Part shown: piece by piece, positions 26,911-35,749 of the stretch
Layout: every line of letters begins with the position of its first letter
Numbering within the stretch: position 1 is the stretch's first letter
NCBI GenBank assembly: GCA_947627875.1
Contig: CANQXS010000019.1
Location: 1-49,287 of the forward strand
DNA length: 49,287 nucleotides
Source: an uncultured Clostridia bacterium
GTDB taxonomy: Bacteria > Bacillota > Clostridia > Oscillospirales > Ruminococcaceae
Reading direction: 5' to 3'
Program-made: the position numbers and the translations under genes
Notes under the pieces: generated by a model
The model's database searches: none
Told to the model about the DNA's origin: nothing
What the model saw: only the letters and a program-made list of their open reading frames with translations

Positions 26911-27579
26911 TCAGTCGGAAACCCGCGTTTTTCTCTTTGCCTCGCCGCTCTCCTGCCTTCCGTTGAACAGCGGCTTTACCGCCCTGTATATCTCTGAGGA
27001 GCGGGCGTTATTACGAAGGCGGTTCTGGAGCGCGTTATGGAGCTCGGTCGTAGAAACGCAGGAATTTAGGCACTCCAAAATTATCCTCTCCTCGTTTTCG
27101 TCGGCGGAAAGCTCAGCAAGAACTGCCGAGAATGCCCCCGGCTCGGACGGGTCTACGGCGTGTTCGATGCTCCTTACGACCTCTACCTCAGCTCCGAACT
27201 GCTTCCAGAAATTGACGAGGACCGAGAAGCCGCCGTCCATCGAGACGATGTAATACTTAACGCCCTTGTTCCCCGCGACGATGTTCTGATTGATTATATA
27301 GCCGAGCTGAGACGAGAGCTGAAAATCGAGGGCGTTCTTAACGCCGGTCTCGACCTTTTTGAAATCTGTCCGTGCCTTGCATTCGTTAAGCTCGATATGC
27401 ATTTCAAAGGTTATGGTATCGGCGTTCTTGCTGAAATAAACCGTTACGGCGTCGGTGTCCTTTAGCTTCGAGAGCCCTCTCAGGCCGTGAGCCTGAACGT
27501 TTTCGTAATCGACCAAAAAGTATCTTCTTATCAGCTTTTTTCCGTTCCTTATGCCCGAGAGAGGAGATTTGTTCTCCAT
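26911..27579 (-). CDS. PIN/NYN-like nuclease domain protein
   Basis: A 222-residue protein. The three acidic positions expected of a PIN/NYN nuclease are visible: Asp in YFLVDYENV (about 22), Asp in GVKNALDFQLSSQLG (about 88), and Asp in YYIVSMDGGFSVL (about 114). A positively charged C-terminal helical part follows. Such proteins are predicted metal-dependent ribonucleases; the target is unknown. It has its own promoter (27627-27655) and is transcribed away from cas3, with a palindromic repeat in between. The position next to a CRISPR locus is suggestive, but a shared promoter or operon is not seen. Confidence 0.75.
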   Translation of the reverse strand: MENKSPLSGIRNGKKLIRRYFLVDYENVQAHGLRGLSKLKDTDAVTVYFSKNADTITFEMHIELNECKARTDFKKVETGVKNALDFQLSSQLGYIINQNIVAGNKGVKYYIVSMDGGFSVLVNFWKQFGAEVEVVRSIEHAVDPSEPGAFSAVLAELSADENEERIILECLNSCVSTTELHNALQNRLRNNARSSEIYRAVKPLFNGRQESGEAKRKTRVSD

Positions 27580-27626
27580 ATTTATTCTTCCTTCCGAATG
27601 TTTTTGAATCTATGCGCTGAGAGGAT

Positions 27627-27655
27627 ATTATAACATAAGCGGGCGGGAAAATCAA
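27627..27655 (-). promoter_or_regulatory. SigmaA-type promoter of the PIN-like gene
   Basis: On the minus strand TTGATT (27655-27650) and TATAAT (27632-27627) are 17 bases apart, 48 bases before the ATG. Confidence 0.75.
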
Positions 27656-27676
27656 GCGGTGGAGGAGTAATGGACA

Positions 27677-27813
27677 GCGGTATAAGCTTTTGCGCTGTGA
27701 GGGCGAAGCCCGCCGCGCAAAGCGCGGGCGCGCCTGCGGCGCGCAGCCCGTCCCCCTTGCGGGGGGACGGGCTCGGGCTTCGCCCGCACCAAGGAGCAGA
27801 AGTCTGTATAAAT
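27677..27813 (+). repeat. Multi-branched palindromic repeat, copy A (left of the CRISPR-Cas locus)
   Basis: A GC-rich element of about 135 bases, repeated in the same orientation at 44213-44347. Predicted stems: an outer stem (27685-27693 with 27796-27804, some G-T pairs), a 12-bp stem GGGCGAAGCCCG/CGGGCTTCGCCC (27701-27712 with 27774-27785), and three inner hairpins: CCGCGC-AAA-GCGCGG, GCGCGCC-TGC-GGCGCGC and a 12-bp one at 27745-27773. It lies between the PIN-gene promoter and the cas promoter. A 66-codon frame across it is not conserved because copy B has an indel. Confidence 0.85.
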
Positions 27814-27834
27814 AAATCCGCCGGTGACTATATA

Positions 27835-27863
27835 TTGACATTTCAGACAAAAAATGTTATAAT
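27835..27863 (+). promoter_or_regulatory. Consensus sigmaA promoter of the cas operon
   Basis: TTGACA (27835-27840) and TATAAT (27858-27863) with 17 bases between: a perfect consensus promoter about 25 bases before the likely transcript start and 31 bases from the -10 box to the cas3 ATG. It predicts strong constitutive expression unless repressed. Confidence 0.9.
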
Positions 27864-27894
27864 ATCATAAAATTTTTGAAGAGAAAGTATAAAA

Positions 27895-30231
27895 ATGACT
27901 GATAAAACTTTTTATTCTCACTATGACCCTGTGAGCCGGACCTACCAGACAAACAAAGAACATCTCAGCGAATGCGCGGAGCTGTCTTCGGAAAAATGCG
28001 GCGTCGAGGAGCTTAAAAGCCTCGCATATATCGCAGGTCTTTTGCACGACTGCGGGAAATACTCCGCAGAGTGGCAGAATTATTTTCTGAAAAACATCGA
28101 AGGCAAAAACGCCGAGGAAAAGCTCGACCACTCCACCGCTGGAGGGATATTCGCCGAAAAGCTTATGAAGGATACCGTCGCCGCCGAGCTGATATCTTCG
28201 GCAATATACTGCCATCATGGGCTCCGAGACTCCTTTGATTTTGAGAAAGGGAAATTTCTGACGGACCTTCGCCGTGAAAAATCCGCGGATCTGCCCGTCG
28301 GGGAATGCATCGAAAACCTTACCGAAGAAATCGGCGAAAGCGTTCTCGATGAATACGCGAATAAAGCTTCTTCTGACGGCGACGCTGTTTTCAGACGCAT
28401 AATGCGGGCTGAAAGCAACGGCGGCAAGGACTTTGCCGCGGGAATGTGTCAGCGGCTTCTCATATCTCTTTTGATCGACGCCGACCGCCGCAATACCGAG
28501 GATTTTATGAACGGAGAAAGCGGCTTTTCGGAGATTTCGGCATCAAAAGAGCTCTGGGAGGAATGCCTCGGAAACATCGAATCGAAAATCGGCTCTCTTT
28601 CGGACGGCAGAGGAATAAACTCCTTCAGAAGGGAAATATCGGACATTTGCAGGCAAACAGCAGACAGCCCGAATCCAAGGTATATACTCAACGTTCCTAC
28701 CGGCGCGGGAAAAACGCTGTCGTCGCTTAGGTTTGCAGTGGCGAACGCGAAAAATTTCGGCAAGCGCAGAATAATATACGCAGCTCCATATCAGTCCATA
28801 ACGGAGCAGAACGCCGACGAGATAAGAGAAGCCCTCGGGCGGCCGGATATAGTTTTGGAGCACCATTCGAGCCTCATAGCCGACGACGGTTCCGACCGGC
28901 TGAGGTATGACCGCCTTACCGAGGACTGGGGCTGTCCCGTTGTTGTAACCACATCGGTCCAGCTCCTGAATACGATGTTTTCGTCAAGAAGCGGATGCGT
29001 AAGAAGATTCCGGAGCCTTTGCGACAGCATCGTCATTTTAGACGAGGTACAGGCTCTGCCGATAAAGGTCACTAAGCTTCTATGCCTTGCGGTAAATTTC
29101 CTGAGTCGATACGCGAATACGCTGTTTGTGCTTTGCTCAGCAACTTTGCCGCGCTTTGAAAAATACGGCATGCTTTCCGCGCCGCCGATGATACCCGACT
29201 CGGCGCGGTTTTACGGCGCATTCGTAAGAACGGAGATATCGGACGACACGGATATCTCCCCAACGGGAATGAGCATAGAGGAAGCCGCAGAATACATAAA
29301 GGAAAAGGCGGAGAAATACGGCGACGTTCTGTTTATCGCAAATACCAAGAGCTGCGCCGAAAAGGTTTTCAGACTTGTGGCGGAGTCCTGTCGGAATTAC
29401 GAGGTTTACCACCTGAGCACAAATATGTATCCGGAGCACCGCAGAAGAGTTATCTCGGCGCTGAAAAAGGGCGGCAGAAGGATATGCATAAGCACGCAGG
29501 TCGTAGAAGCGGGCGTAAATCTTTCGTTCCGATGCGTCATACGCTCCCTCGCGGGGCTCGACAGCGTTATTCAGGCTGCCGGACGCTGCAACCGTCACGC
29601 CGAGTTTGACAAAGGTCGGGTTTTTATCGTTAAAATGAACGGCGAAGCGGAAAACGTTTCCTCACTCAAAGAAATACGCACCGCCCAGGACGTTATGAAA
29701 TATGTTCTGAACCAATACCGCAGCCGCAGCGAAGACGATCTTCGCATCGATTCGGAGGAATTTATAAAAATGTACTTCGACCGTCTTTATGACAGGCTTG
29801 AAAGCGATCTGAGCTATCCCGTATGCGTAAACGGCGTTGCGACGACAATAGTTGACATGCTCTCGCGAAATCTAAAGCTCTGCCGAGAAAGAAACGGACA
29901 TGTTCTCCGTCAGTCCTTCAAGACCGCCGGCGATAAATTTGAAGTCATAGAGGACGACGGAAAGATATCGCTTATTGTGGGCGTGAGCGAAGCTCTTGAG
30001 CTTATCGGGGCGCTCGAAAGCCGAGATACTCCCCTCGGCGATAAAAAATCGCTTTTGCGGAGGCTTCAGTCGTATACCGTTTCGGTTTCGGAGCGGTTCC
30101 GCAAAAACGCATTAGACGGAATACGCCCTGCCTGGGACGGCAGACTGGCGGTTCTCGACGACAGATATTACGATCCGAAAACCGGCATTACCGAACAGCC
30201 GCGAAATATGCCGTTTTTGAATATAGACTGA
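27895..30231 (+). CDS. cas3: CRISPR-associated helicase-nuclease Cas3 (type I-C, HD domain fused)
   Basis: A 778-residue protein. The N-terminal HD nuclease has His51-Asp52 in GLLHDCGK and further histidines (LDHSTAGG, IYCHHGLRD). The SF2 helicase follows with Walker A NVPTGAGKTLSS (about 266), VILDEVQALP (about 380), the motif III segment LCSATLP, and motifs V and VI in STQVVEAGVNLSF and IQAAGRCNRH. Cas3 is recruited by Cascade at an R-loop and unwinds and degrades target DNA. It is first in the order cas3-cas5-cas8c-cas7-cas4-cas1-cas2, diagnostic of subtype I-C. The ribosome site (GAAGAGAAAG) is weak compared with those of the downstream genes. Confidence 0.97.
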   Translation: MTDKTFYSHYDPVSRTYQTNKEHLSECAELSSEKCGVEELKSLAYIAGLLHDCGKYSAEWQNYFLKNIEGKNAEEKLDHSTAGGIFAEKLMKDTVAAELISSAIYCHHGLRDSFDFEKGKFLTDLRREKSADLPVGECIENLTEEIGESVLDEYANKASSDGDAVFRRIMRAESNGGKDFAAGMCQRLLISLLIDADRRNTEDFMNGESGFSEISASKELWEECLGNIESKIGSLSDGRGINSFRREISDICRQTADSPNPRYILNVPTGAGKTLSSLRFAVANAKNFGKRRIIYAAPYQSITEQNADEIREALGRPDIVLEHHSSLIADDGSDRLRYDRLTEDWGCPVVVTTSVQLLNTMFSSRSGCVRRFRSLCDSIVILDEVQALPIKVTKLLCLAVNFLSRYANTLFVLCSATLPRFEKYGMLSAPPMIPDSARFYGAFVRTEISDDTDISPTGMSIEEAAEYIKEKAEKYGDVLFIANTKSCAEKVFRLVAESCRNYEVYHLSTNMYPEHRRRVISALKKGGRRICISTQVVEAGVNLSFRCVIRSLAGLDSVIQAAGRCNRHAEFDKGRVFIVKMNGEAENVSSLKEIRTAQDVMKYVLNQYRSRSEDDLRIDSEEFIKMYFDRLYDRLESDLSYPVCVNGVATTIVDMLSRNLKLCRERNGHVLRQSFKTAGDKFEVIEDDGKISLIVGVSEALELIGALESRDTPLGDKKSLLRRLQSYTVSVSERFRKNALDGIRPAWDGRLAVLDDRYYDPKTGITEQPRNMPFLNID

Positions 30232-30249
30232 CGGAAAGGAAGTGTTATT

Positions 30250-30969
30250 TTGCACGAAAACAAAATTGAATTTGAGCTGACGGGCTCATATGCGCTTTTT
30301 TCGGACCCGATAACAAGGGCCGGCGGCGAAAAGCTGAGCTACCACGTTCCGACTTACGAAGCCCTCAAGGGGGTCGTTCAGAGCATCTATTGGAAGCCGA
30401 CGGTAGTGTGGATAGTCGACGCGGTAAGAATAATGAACCCCATTCAGACCGAGTCTAAGGGAATAAGACCTATTTCCTACAACGGCGGAAACGACCTGTC
30501 GTTTTACACCTATCTCAAAAACGTGAGATACAGGGTAAGAGCGCACTTTGAATGGAATCGGAACCGCCCCGAGCTCGCTTCGGACCGCGACGAAAACAAG
30601 CATCACAACATCGCGAAGCGAATGGTCGAGCGCGGCGGCAGGAGGGACATTTTTCTTGGGACAAGGGAATGCCAGGGCTACGTTGAGCCCTGCGCTTTCG
30701 ACGAAGGCGAAGGCTTTTACGACAGCATCGACGAGCTCGACTTCGGGTTTATGTACCACGGGATAACCTATGCCGACGAGGCAGTTTTGGACGAAGACCG
30801 CGGAGGAATGACGGTGAGATTTTTCCGCGCGGTGATGAAAAAAGGCGTTATAACGTTCCCGAGACCCGAGGATTGCACCTCAAAGCGCAGAATAAAGGAT
30901 ATGGAGATAAAGCCGTTCGGCGAAGGCAATTTCTCCGGCTTGAACGAATTCGGGGAGGCGGAGCTTTGA
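30250..30969 (+). CDS. cas5c: Cas5c, crRNA-processing RAMP endoribonuclease
   Basis: A 239-residue RAMP protein. In subtype I-C no Cas6 exists and Cas5c cuts pre-crRNA in the repeat. The residues corresponding to the catalytic Tyr-Lys-His triad known from Bacillus halodurans Cas5c can be placed at Tyr47 (QSIYW) and Lys117-His118 (ENKHHNIAKRM). The glycine-rich C-terminal part (GEGNFSGLN) closes the fold. The start is TTG at 30250 with AAGGAAG upstream. Its TGA overlaps the TTG of cas8c. The protein should stay bound to the 11-base 5' handle of the mature crRNA. Confidence 0.95.
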   Translation: MHENKIEFELTGSYALFSDPITRAGGEKLSYHVPTYEALKGVVQSIYWKPTVVWIVDAVRIMNPIQTESKGIRPISYNGGNDLSFYTYLKNVRYRVRAHFEWNRNRPELASDRDENKHHNIAKRMVERGGRRDIFLGTRECQGYVEPCAFDEGEGFYDSIDELDFGFMYHGITYADEAVLDEDRGGMTVRFFRAVMKKGVITFPRPEDCTSKRRIKDMEIKPFGEGNFSGLNEFGEAEL

Positions 30970-32864
30970 ACTGGATAAGAGAGCTTTTGAATGTTTATGA
31001 GCTTAAATCCGACATCGTCGGCATAGAGCAAAAGGGCAGGTTCGGAGAAAGGTTGGTTCTGCTTCCACAGTATCACTCCACACAAGTGGCAACTGTAACA
31101 GTAGTTCTTTCTGGTTCCGGAGACTTTTTGAGAGCAACAAGAGTTGCTAAAGACGATGCGGTAACGGTTATCCCCGTCACTGAGGATTCTGCTTGCGCCA
31201 GAACATCAACACATATAGCCGCGCACCCGCTTTGTGATAAACTTGAATATATTGCCGCAGACTATAATATCTACGCTCCTAAAATCGATAAGAACTCATC
31301 AGAAAAACATCGGCAGTATCTTGAGGGAATTAAGGACTGGTACGAGTCTGAACATTCTCATGAAAAAGTCCGTGCAATATATGAATACATCAAAAAAGGA
31401 TGTATCATCAGCGATCTTATCCAAAGCGGGATTCTCGTGCCGGACGAATCCGGAAAAATCAAGAGCGTAAAAGAGGAATTCGTAAGATTCTCTGTCGAAA
31501 CAGATTGGAGAATAGATTCCTCTGCTCCGGAATGCTGGCTTGACAGTACGCTGAGAGACTCATATATTGGCTACGTTAATAGCAAGAGTGCAACAACGGG
31601 ATTTTCTTATTTGAGCGGAGAAGTCGTCCCGCTTTCGCGTCTTCAGCCGAAGAAAATACGTTATGACGGAGACAGTGCAAAGCTCATATCCTCAAATGAC
31701 AGCGGCGGCTTTACATACAGAGGGCGCTTTTCGACCGCCGAAGAAGCCTTCGCAATAGGATATGAAGAATCGCAGAAGATTCACAACGCCCTTAAATGGC
31801 TGATAAGGAATCAGGGCAGCGTTGAGGTAAAAAGCAGGGACAAAAGAGACGAATTCAAGGGTCTCTGCGTAGTAGTGTGGGAATCGGCGATGAAGCCCCT
31901 GCCGGATTACGGCTCGAGCACCGAGGAAATATCCTCGGTAAAAGATATGTTTACCGAGGAAGAAGAGCATTACGACACCGATCCCGCGAGCGCAGCTAGG
32001 TTTAATTCCGCGATGGAAGGGTATATGAAAGCCGCGGATTTTTCTTTCAAAACGCTCATTATGGCATTTAACGCCGCCACTCAGGGGAGGCTGTCGGTTA
32101 TCGAGGCAAGCGAGCTCAGCACGAGCGAATACCTCGAAAACATCAAAAAATGGCATAACGGCTGCGGGCTTGTTCACTATTCTTCGGACAAAGGGACTCG
32201 CAGGTTTTACGGCGTTCCGGGATTAAAGGATATCGCAGGCATACTGTATGGGCAAGAGAAGATAAACGGCGACGAAAAGCTGCTTCAAAGCTTCTGCAAC
32301 CGCCTCAGACCCTGCATCATCTACGGCAGACGGCTGCCCGCCGATATCGTAAACCTTGCGGTAAACAGAGCTTCGTCGCCGACATCATTCGACCCCAAGA
32401 GCAACGAATGGGAGCGCGCGCTCTCGCTCGCCTGCTCGTTTATCAAGAAAAAAGAAACAGAAAACGGAAGCAAGGAGGAATGGAAGGTGTCGCTTAACAC
32501 CGAAAGCACAGACAGAAGCTATCTTTTCGGGAGGCTGCTCGCGGTCGCCGACAGGATAGAATACCTCACCTATGACAAAGACGAGGACAGGCTCACCAAC
32601 GCAATGAGGTATATGAATACCTTTTCCCGCCAGCCTATGAAAACTTGGGCAAATATTCACGATAGGATAATACCCTATCTTCAGAAGCTGAAAGTCGGGC
32701 AGAGAATCTACTATGAAAGGCTTATAGGTGAGATCACCGAAAAAATGAGCGAAAAAGACTTTGCGGACAATTCCCCGCTCAGCGGGCTTTATCTGCTCGG
32801 ATTCTACAATCAGTCATACGATTTAAGAAGCAAAAAAGAACAGGAGGAAAATGAAGATGAGTGA
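30966..32864 (+). CDS. cas8c: Cas8c (Csd1), large Cascade subunit
   Basis: A 632-residue protein of the Csd1 family: the N-terminus NWIRELLNVYE, a middle part with TGFSYLSGEVVPLSRLQPKKIRYDG, and a C-terminal helical domain containing SYLFGRLLAVADRIEYLTYDKDEDR and SPLSGLYLLGFYNQ. It recognises the PAM and opens the target; in I-C an internal start gives the small subunit Cas11c. Candidate internal starts exist but none was decided. The start is TTG at 30966 overlapping the cas5 stop (TTGA); the longer upstream frame lies inside cas5. Bases about 31075-31650 are distinctly AT-richer than the rest of the operon. Confidence 0.95.
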   Translation: MNWIRELLNVYELKSDIVGIEQKGRFGERLVLLPQYHSTQVATVTVVLSGSGDFLRATRVAKDDAVTVIPVTEDSACARTSTHIAAHPLCDKLEYIAADYNIYAPKIDKNSSEKHRQYLEGIKDWYESEHSHEKVRAIYEYIKKGCIISDLIQSGILVPDESGKIKSVKEEFVRFSVETDWRIDSSAPECWLDSTLRDSYIGYVNSKSATTGFSYLSGEVVPLSRLQPKKIRYDGDSAKLISSNDSGGFTYRGRFSTAEEAFAIGYEESQKIHNALKWLIRNQGSVEVKSRDKRDEFKGLCVVVWESAMKPLPDYGSSTEEISSVKDMFTEEEEHYDTDPASAARFNSAMEGYMKAADFSFKTLIMAFNAATQGRLSVIEASELSTSEYLENIKKWHNGCGLVHYSSDKGTRRFYGVPGLKDIAGILYGQEKINGDEKLLQSFCNRLRPCIIYGRRLPADIVNLAVNRASSPTSFDPKSNEWERALSLACSFIKKKETENGSKEEWKVSLNTESTDRSYLFGRLLAVADRIEYLTYDKDEDRLTNAMRYMNTFSRQPMKTWANIHDRIIPYLQKLKVGQRIYYERLIGEITEKMSEKDFADNSPLSGLYLLGFYNQSYDLRSKKEQEENEDE

Positions 32865-33741
32865 ACTTAAAGGAAAAATCGATTTTGTGGCGCTTATATC
32901 GGCGACAAACGCCAACCCCAACGGTGACCCGCTTAACGGCAACCGCCCGCGCGAAAGCTTTGAAGGCTACGGCGAAATATCCGACGTCTGCATAAAGCGC
33001 AAGATCAGAAACCGTTTCCAGGATGACGATATCGGCGAAAGGATATTCGTTCAGTCGGATGACAGAGCGGACGACGGCTTCGACAGCCTTCATTCAAGAG
33101 CGGACGGCTGTAAAGAATTCAGCGACGCTATGAAGAAAAAAGATAAAGCCCAAATGGCAAAAGTCGCTTGTAAAACTTGGGCAGACGTAAGAATGTTCGG
33201 TCAGGTGTTTGCATTTAGTGATAAAAAGAAAAAAGATAATGAATCAGACAGCAAAAAAGAAAGCGGTGTTTCCGTCGGCGTAAGAGGACCCGTTTCGATT
33301 CACCCCGCGATGAGCGTTTCGCCTGTCGAGCTTGTAAGCACTCAGATAACCAAGAGCGTAAACGGAGAATCGAAAGAAGGACGCGCTTCGGACACTATGG
33401 GAATGAAGCACCGCGTTACATACGGGCTTTATGTGGTAAAGGGCAGCGTAAACGTTCAGCTTGCCGGAAAAACGGGCTTTTCTCAGGAAGACGCCGAAAA
33501 CCTCAAACACGCTCTGAGGACGCTGTTTGAAAACGACGCCTCATCGGCAAGACCCGAGGGCAGTATGGAGGTCGAGAGGCTGTATTGGTGGCAGCACAGC
33601 GAAAAAACTCCCTCAGTCTCAACGGCGAAGATACACCGCAGCGTAAAAATAACCGCCAAAACCGACAGACCCGTCTGCTTCGGCGATTACGAAGTTGCGC
33701 TTGAAAATCCCGAGGGCTGCGTTGAGCCGGAGGTATACTGA
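32857..33741 (+). CDS. cas7c: Cas7c (Csd2), Cascade backbone
   Basis: A protein of about 294 residues of the Csd2 family, opening with SELKGKIDFVALISATNANPNGDPLNGNRPR, typical of I-C Cas7, and containing VRGPVSIHPAMSVSPVELVSTQITKS. Multiple copies coat the crRNA spacer. Two ATGs compete: 32851 is only three bases from AGGAGG, while 32857 (MSELKG) has nine bases spacing and the family's usual start, so the latter is chosen. The gene overlaps the end of cas8c. A Lys/Asp/Ser-rich loop (KKKKDNESDSKKES, about residues 125-140) looks like a variable surface insertion. Confidence 0.95.
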   Translation: MSELKGKIDFVALISATNANPNGDPLNGNRPRESFEGYGEISDVCIKRKIRNRFQDDDIGERIFVQSDDRADDGFDSLHSRADGCKEFSDAMKKKDKAQMAKVACKTWADVRMFGQVFAFSDKKKKDNESDSKKESGVSVGVRGPVSIHPAMSVSPVELVSTQITKSVNGESKEGRASDTMGMKHRVTYGLYVVKGSVNVQLAGKTGFSQEDAENLKHALRTLFENDASSARPEGSMEVERLYWWQHSEKTPSVSTAKIHRSVKITAKTDRPVCFGDYEVALENPEGCVEPEVY

Positions 33742-34416
33742 TTGTTTGCCGAAGACGACTATCTGCAGCTTTCGGGAATACAGCACTTCGCATTCTGCAA
33801 GCGCCAGTGGGGGCTCGTTTACTTAGAGCTTCAATGGATAGAGAATCTCAGGACTGCGGAGGGCAGAATAGTTCATGAGCGCGCGCATGACAGCTTTTTC
33901 ACCGAAAAGCGCGGAGATCTTATAATATCCCGCGGGATACAGGTAAGCTCGAAAGATCTGGGGATAAGCGGCGAATGCGACGTAGCGGAATTTCATAAAG
34001 CCGCTTCGGAATCGGCTCAAGCCGTATACATTCCCGAATATGACGGCTGTTTCACCGTTGTTCCGGTCGAATACAAGCGCGGAACTCCGAAAACCGAGGA
34101 ATACGATATGCTCCAGCTCTGCGCTCAGGCTCTCTGCCTCGAAGAGATGCTCTGCGCTCAGATCCCCGAGGGATATATCTATTACGCCGAAACAAAACGG
34201 CGCCGAAGCGTTGAATTTACCGTCGAACTCAGAGACAGGGTAAAAAGCGTCGTTATGCAGATGCATGACTACAGCTCAAGAGGAATAACTCCCTCTGCCA
34301 AGCGCACAAAATCCTGCAACGCCTGCTCGGTAAAGGACATATGTCTGCCGCAGCTCGAAAAAAAGAAAAGCGCCGCGGAATACATCAGGTCGGCGATTTC
34401 CGATACGGAGACATAA
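33742..34416 (+). CDS. cas4: Cas4 nuclease, spacer-acquisition factor
   Basis: A 224-residue RecB-family nuclease. Cysteines for the iron-sulfur cluster appear in HFAFCKRQW (N-terminal) and SCNACSVKDICLP (C-terminal). The nuclease motifs are ISGECDVAEF (Asp) and VPVEYKRGTPK (Glu-x-Lys). Cas4 trims pre-spacers and selects those with the right PAM before Cas1-Cas2 integration. The start is TTG immediately after the cas7 TGA, with GGAGG seven or eight bases upstream. Confidence 0.95.
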   Translation: MFAEDDYLQLSGIQHFAFCKRQWGLVYLELQWIENLRTAEGRIVHERAHDSFFTEKRGDLIISRGIQVSSKDLGISGECDVAEFHKAASESAQAVYIPEYDGCFTVVPVEYKRGTPKTEEYDMLQLCAQALCLEEMLCAQIPEGYIYYAETKRRRSVEFTVELRDRVKSVVMQMHDYSSRGITPSAKRTKSCNACSVKDICLPQLEKKKSAAEYIRSAISDTET

Positions 34417-34418
34417 TT

Positions 34419-35450
34419 ATGAAAAAACTGCTTAACACCCTTTATATAACGTCGCCCGGAAAGTATCTCTCGCTTGACGGCGAAAATATCGTCGTCAGCG
34501 AAAAGGACGAAGAGGTAACGAGGGTCCCGCTGCACAATATCGAGGCGGTAGTTACCTTCGGATATACCGGAGCAAGCCCCGCTCTTATGGGCGCCTGCGC
34601 CGAGAGAAACATTTCTCTGAGCTTTTTGACCCCTTCCGGCAGATTTCTTGCAAGGGTCACGGGGAGCCAACGGGGAAATATCCTATTAAGGAGAGAGCAG
34701 TACCGAATTGCGGGCAGCCCTGAGGAAAGCCTGAAAATCGCGCGGAACTTTATCGTCGGAAAGCTCTACAACTCAAAATGGGTAATCGAGCGCGTATGCA
34801 GAGATTACCCTATGAGAGTCGACGTCGAAAAGCTCAGGGGCGTATCGGTAAAGCTCAGCGGAGCTGTGATCGAAGCAAAGGGCGCAGCTTCGGCGGACTT
34901 TCTCAGAGGCGTTGAAGGAAAGGCGGCTTCGGATTTTTTCTCGGTATTCGACGATATGATCCTGCAGCAAAAAACCGATTTCGCCTTTTCGGGGAGGTCT
35001 CGCAGACCCCCTCTCGACCCGATAAACGCGATGCTTTCTTTCGCATATACCCTTCTGACCGGCATGTGCTCGTCGGCGCTTGAAGCGGTAGGGCTCGACC
35101 CATATGAAGGCTTCTTTCATACCGAGCGTCCCGGCAGAGCCTCGCTTTCGCTCGACCTTGTGGAAGAGCTTCGCAGCGTTATGGCTGACAGATTCGTTCT
35201 GACCCTTATCAACAAGCGTATAGCCGACCCTTCCTGCTTTATCAAAAAGGAAAGCGGAGCGGTCATTATGACCGATGCCTTCAGAAAGACTTTTCTCTCG
35301 CAATGGCAGTCAAAAAAACAGGAGGTTATAACTCACCCGTTTTTGGACGAAAAGGTAGAATGGGGAATGGTGCCGTTTTCGCAGGCGCTTCTGCTTGCGC
35401 GGTATATCCGCGGCGACCTTGACGAATATCCCCCGTTCTTCTGGAAGTAG
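34419..35450 (+). CDS. cas1: Cas1 integrase of the adaptation complex
   Basis: A 343-residue Cas1 with the N-terminal beta domain (KKLLNTLYITSPGKYLSLDGENIVVSEKD) and the catalytic alpha domain. The metal ligands fall in AKGAASADFLRGVEGKAASDFF (Glu), GFFHTERPGRASLSLDLVEEL (His and Asp/Glu). It inserts new spacers at the leader end together with Cas2. The ATG at 34419 lies three bases after the cas4 stop, with GGAG upstream; a longer frame reaches into cas4 without a ribosome site. Confidence 0.96.
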   Translation: MKKLLNTLYITSPGKYLSLDGENIVVSEKDEEVTRVPLHNIEAVVTFGYTGASPALMGACAERNISLSFLTPSGRFLARVTGSQRGNILLRREQYRIAGSPEESLKIARNFIVGKLYNSKWVIERVCRDYPMRVDVEKLRGVSVKLSGAVIEAKGAASADFLRGVEGKAASDFFSVFDDMILQQKTDFAFSGRSRRPPLDPINAMLSFAYTLLTGMCSSALEAVGLDPYEGFFHTERPGRASLSLDLVEELRSVMADRFVLTLINKRIADPSCFIKKESGAVIMTDAFRKTFLSQWQSKKQEVITHPFLDEKVEWGMVPFSQALLLARYIRGDLDEYPPFFWK

Positions 35451-35458
35451 GTGAAGAA

Positions 35459-35749
35459 ATGCTCGTGCTTATAACCTACGATGTAAACACCGAAACGCCG
35501 GAAGGAAAAAGGCGCCTTCGCAAGGTAGCCAAAGAATGCGTGAATTACGGTCAGCGGGTCCAGAATTCGGTATTTGAATGCAGTCTCGACGCGGCGACGC
35601 TCTGTAAGGTAAAAAACTCTCTCGAAAAAATAATCGACAAAGACAAAGACAGCCTGAGATTTTATTACCTCGGAAATAATTACAAAAGCAAGGTCGAGCA
35701 TATCGGCGCAAATCCGGGCTTTGATGTAAATGACCCGCTTATAATTTAG
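35459..35749 (+). CDS. cas2: Cas2, structural partner of Cas1
   Basis: A 96-residue ferredoxin-fold protein: MLVLITYDVNTETPEGKRRLRKVAKEC with the conserved Asp, then RVQNSVFECSLDAAT. It dimerises and bridges two Cas1 dimers during spacer integration. GGTGAAG precedes the ATG, nine bases after cas1. It ends at the leader, and its stop codon overlaps the first base of the leader hairpin. Confidence 0.97.
   Translation: MLVLITYDVNTETPEGKRRLRKVAKECVNYGQRVQNSVFECSLDAATLCKVKNSLEKIIDKDKDSLRFYYLGNNYKSKVEHIGANPGFDVNDPLII

Noticed and set aside
27670-27870. 66-codon frame and its relative at 44155-44346 sharing AKPAAQSAGAPAARSPSPLRG
   Set aside because: The shared peptide comes from the palindromic repeat copies. 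An indel in the last inner hairpin breaks the frame while base pairing is kept, so structure and not protein is conserved.
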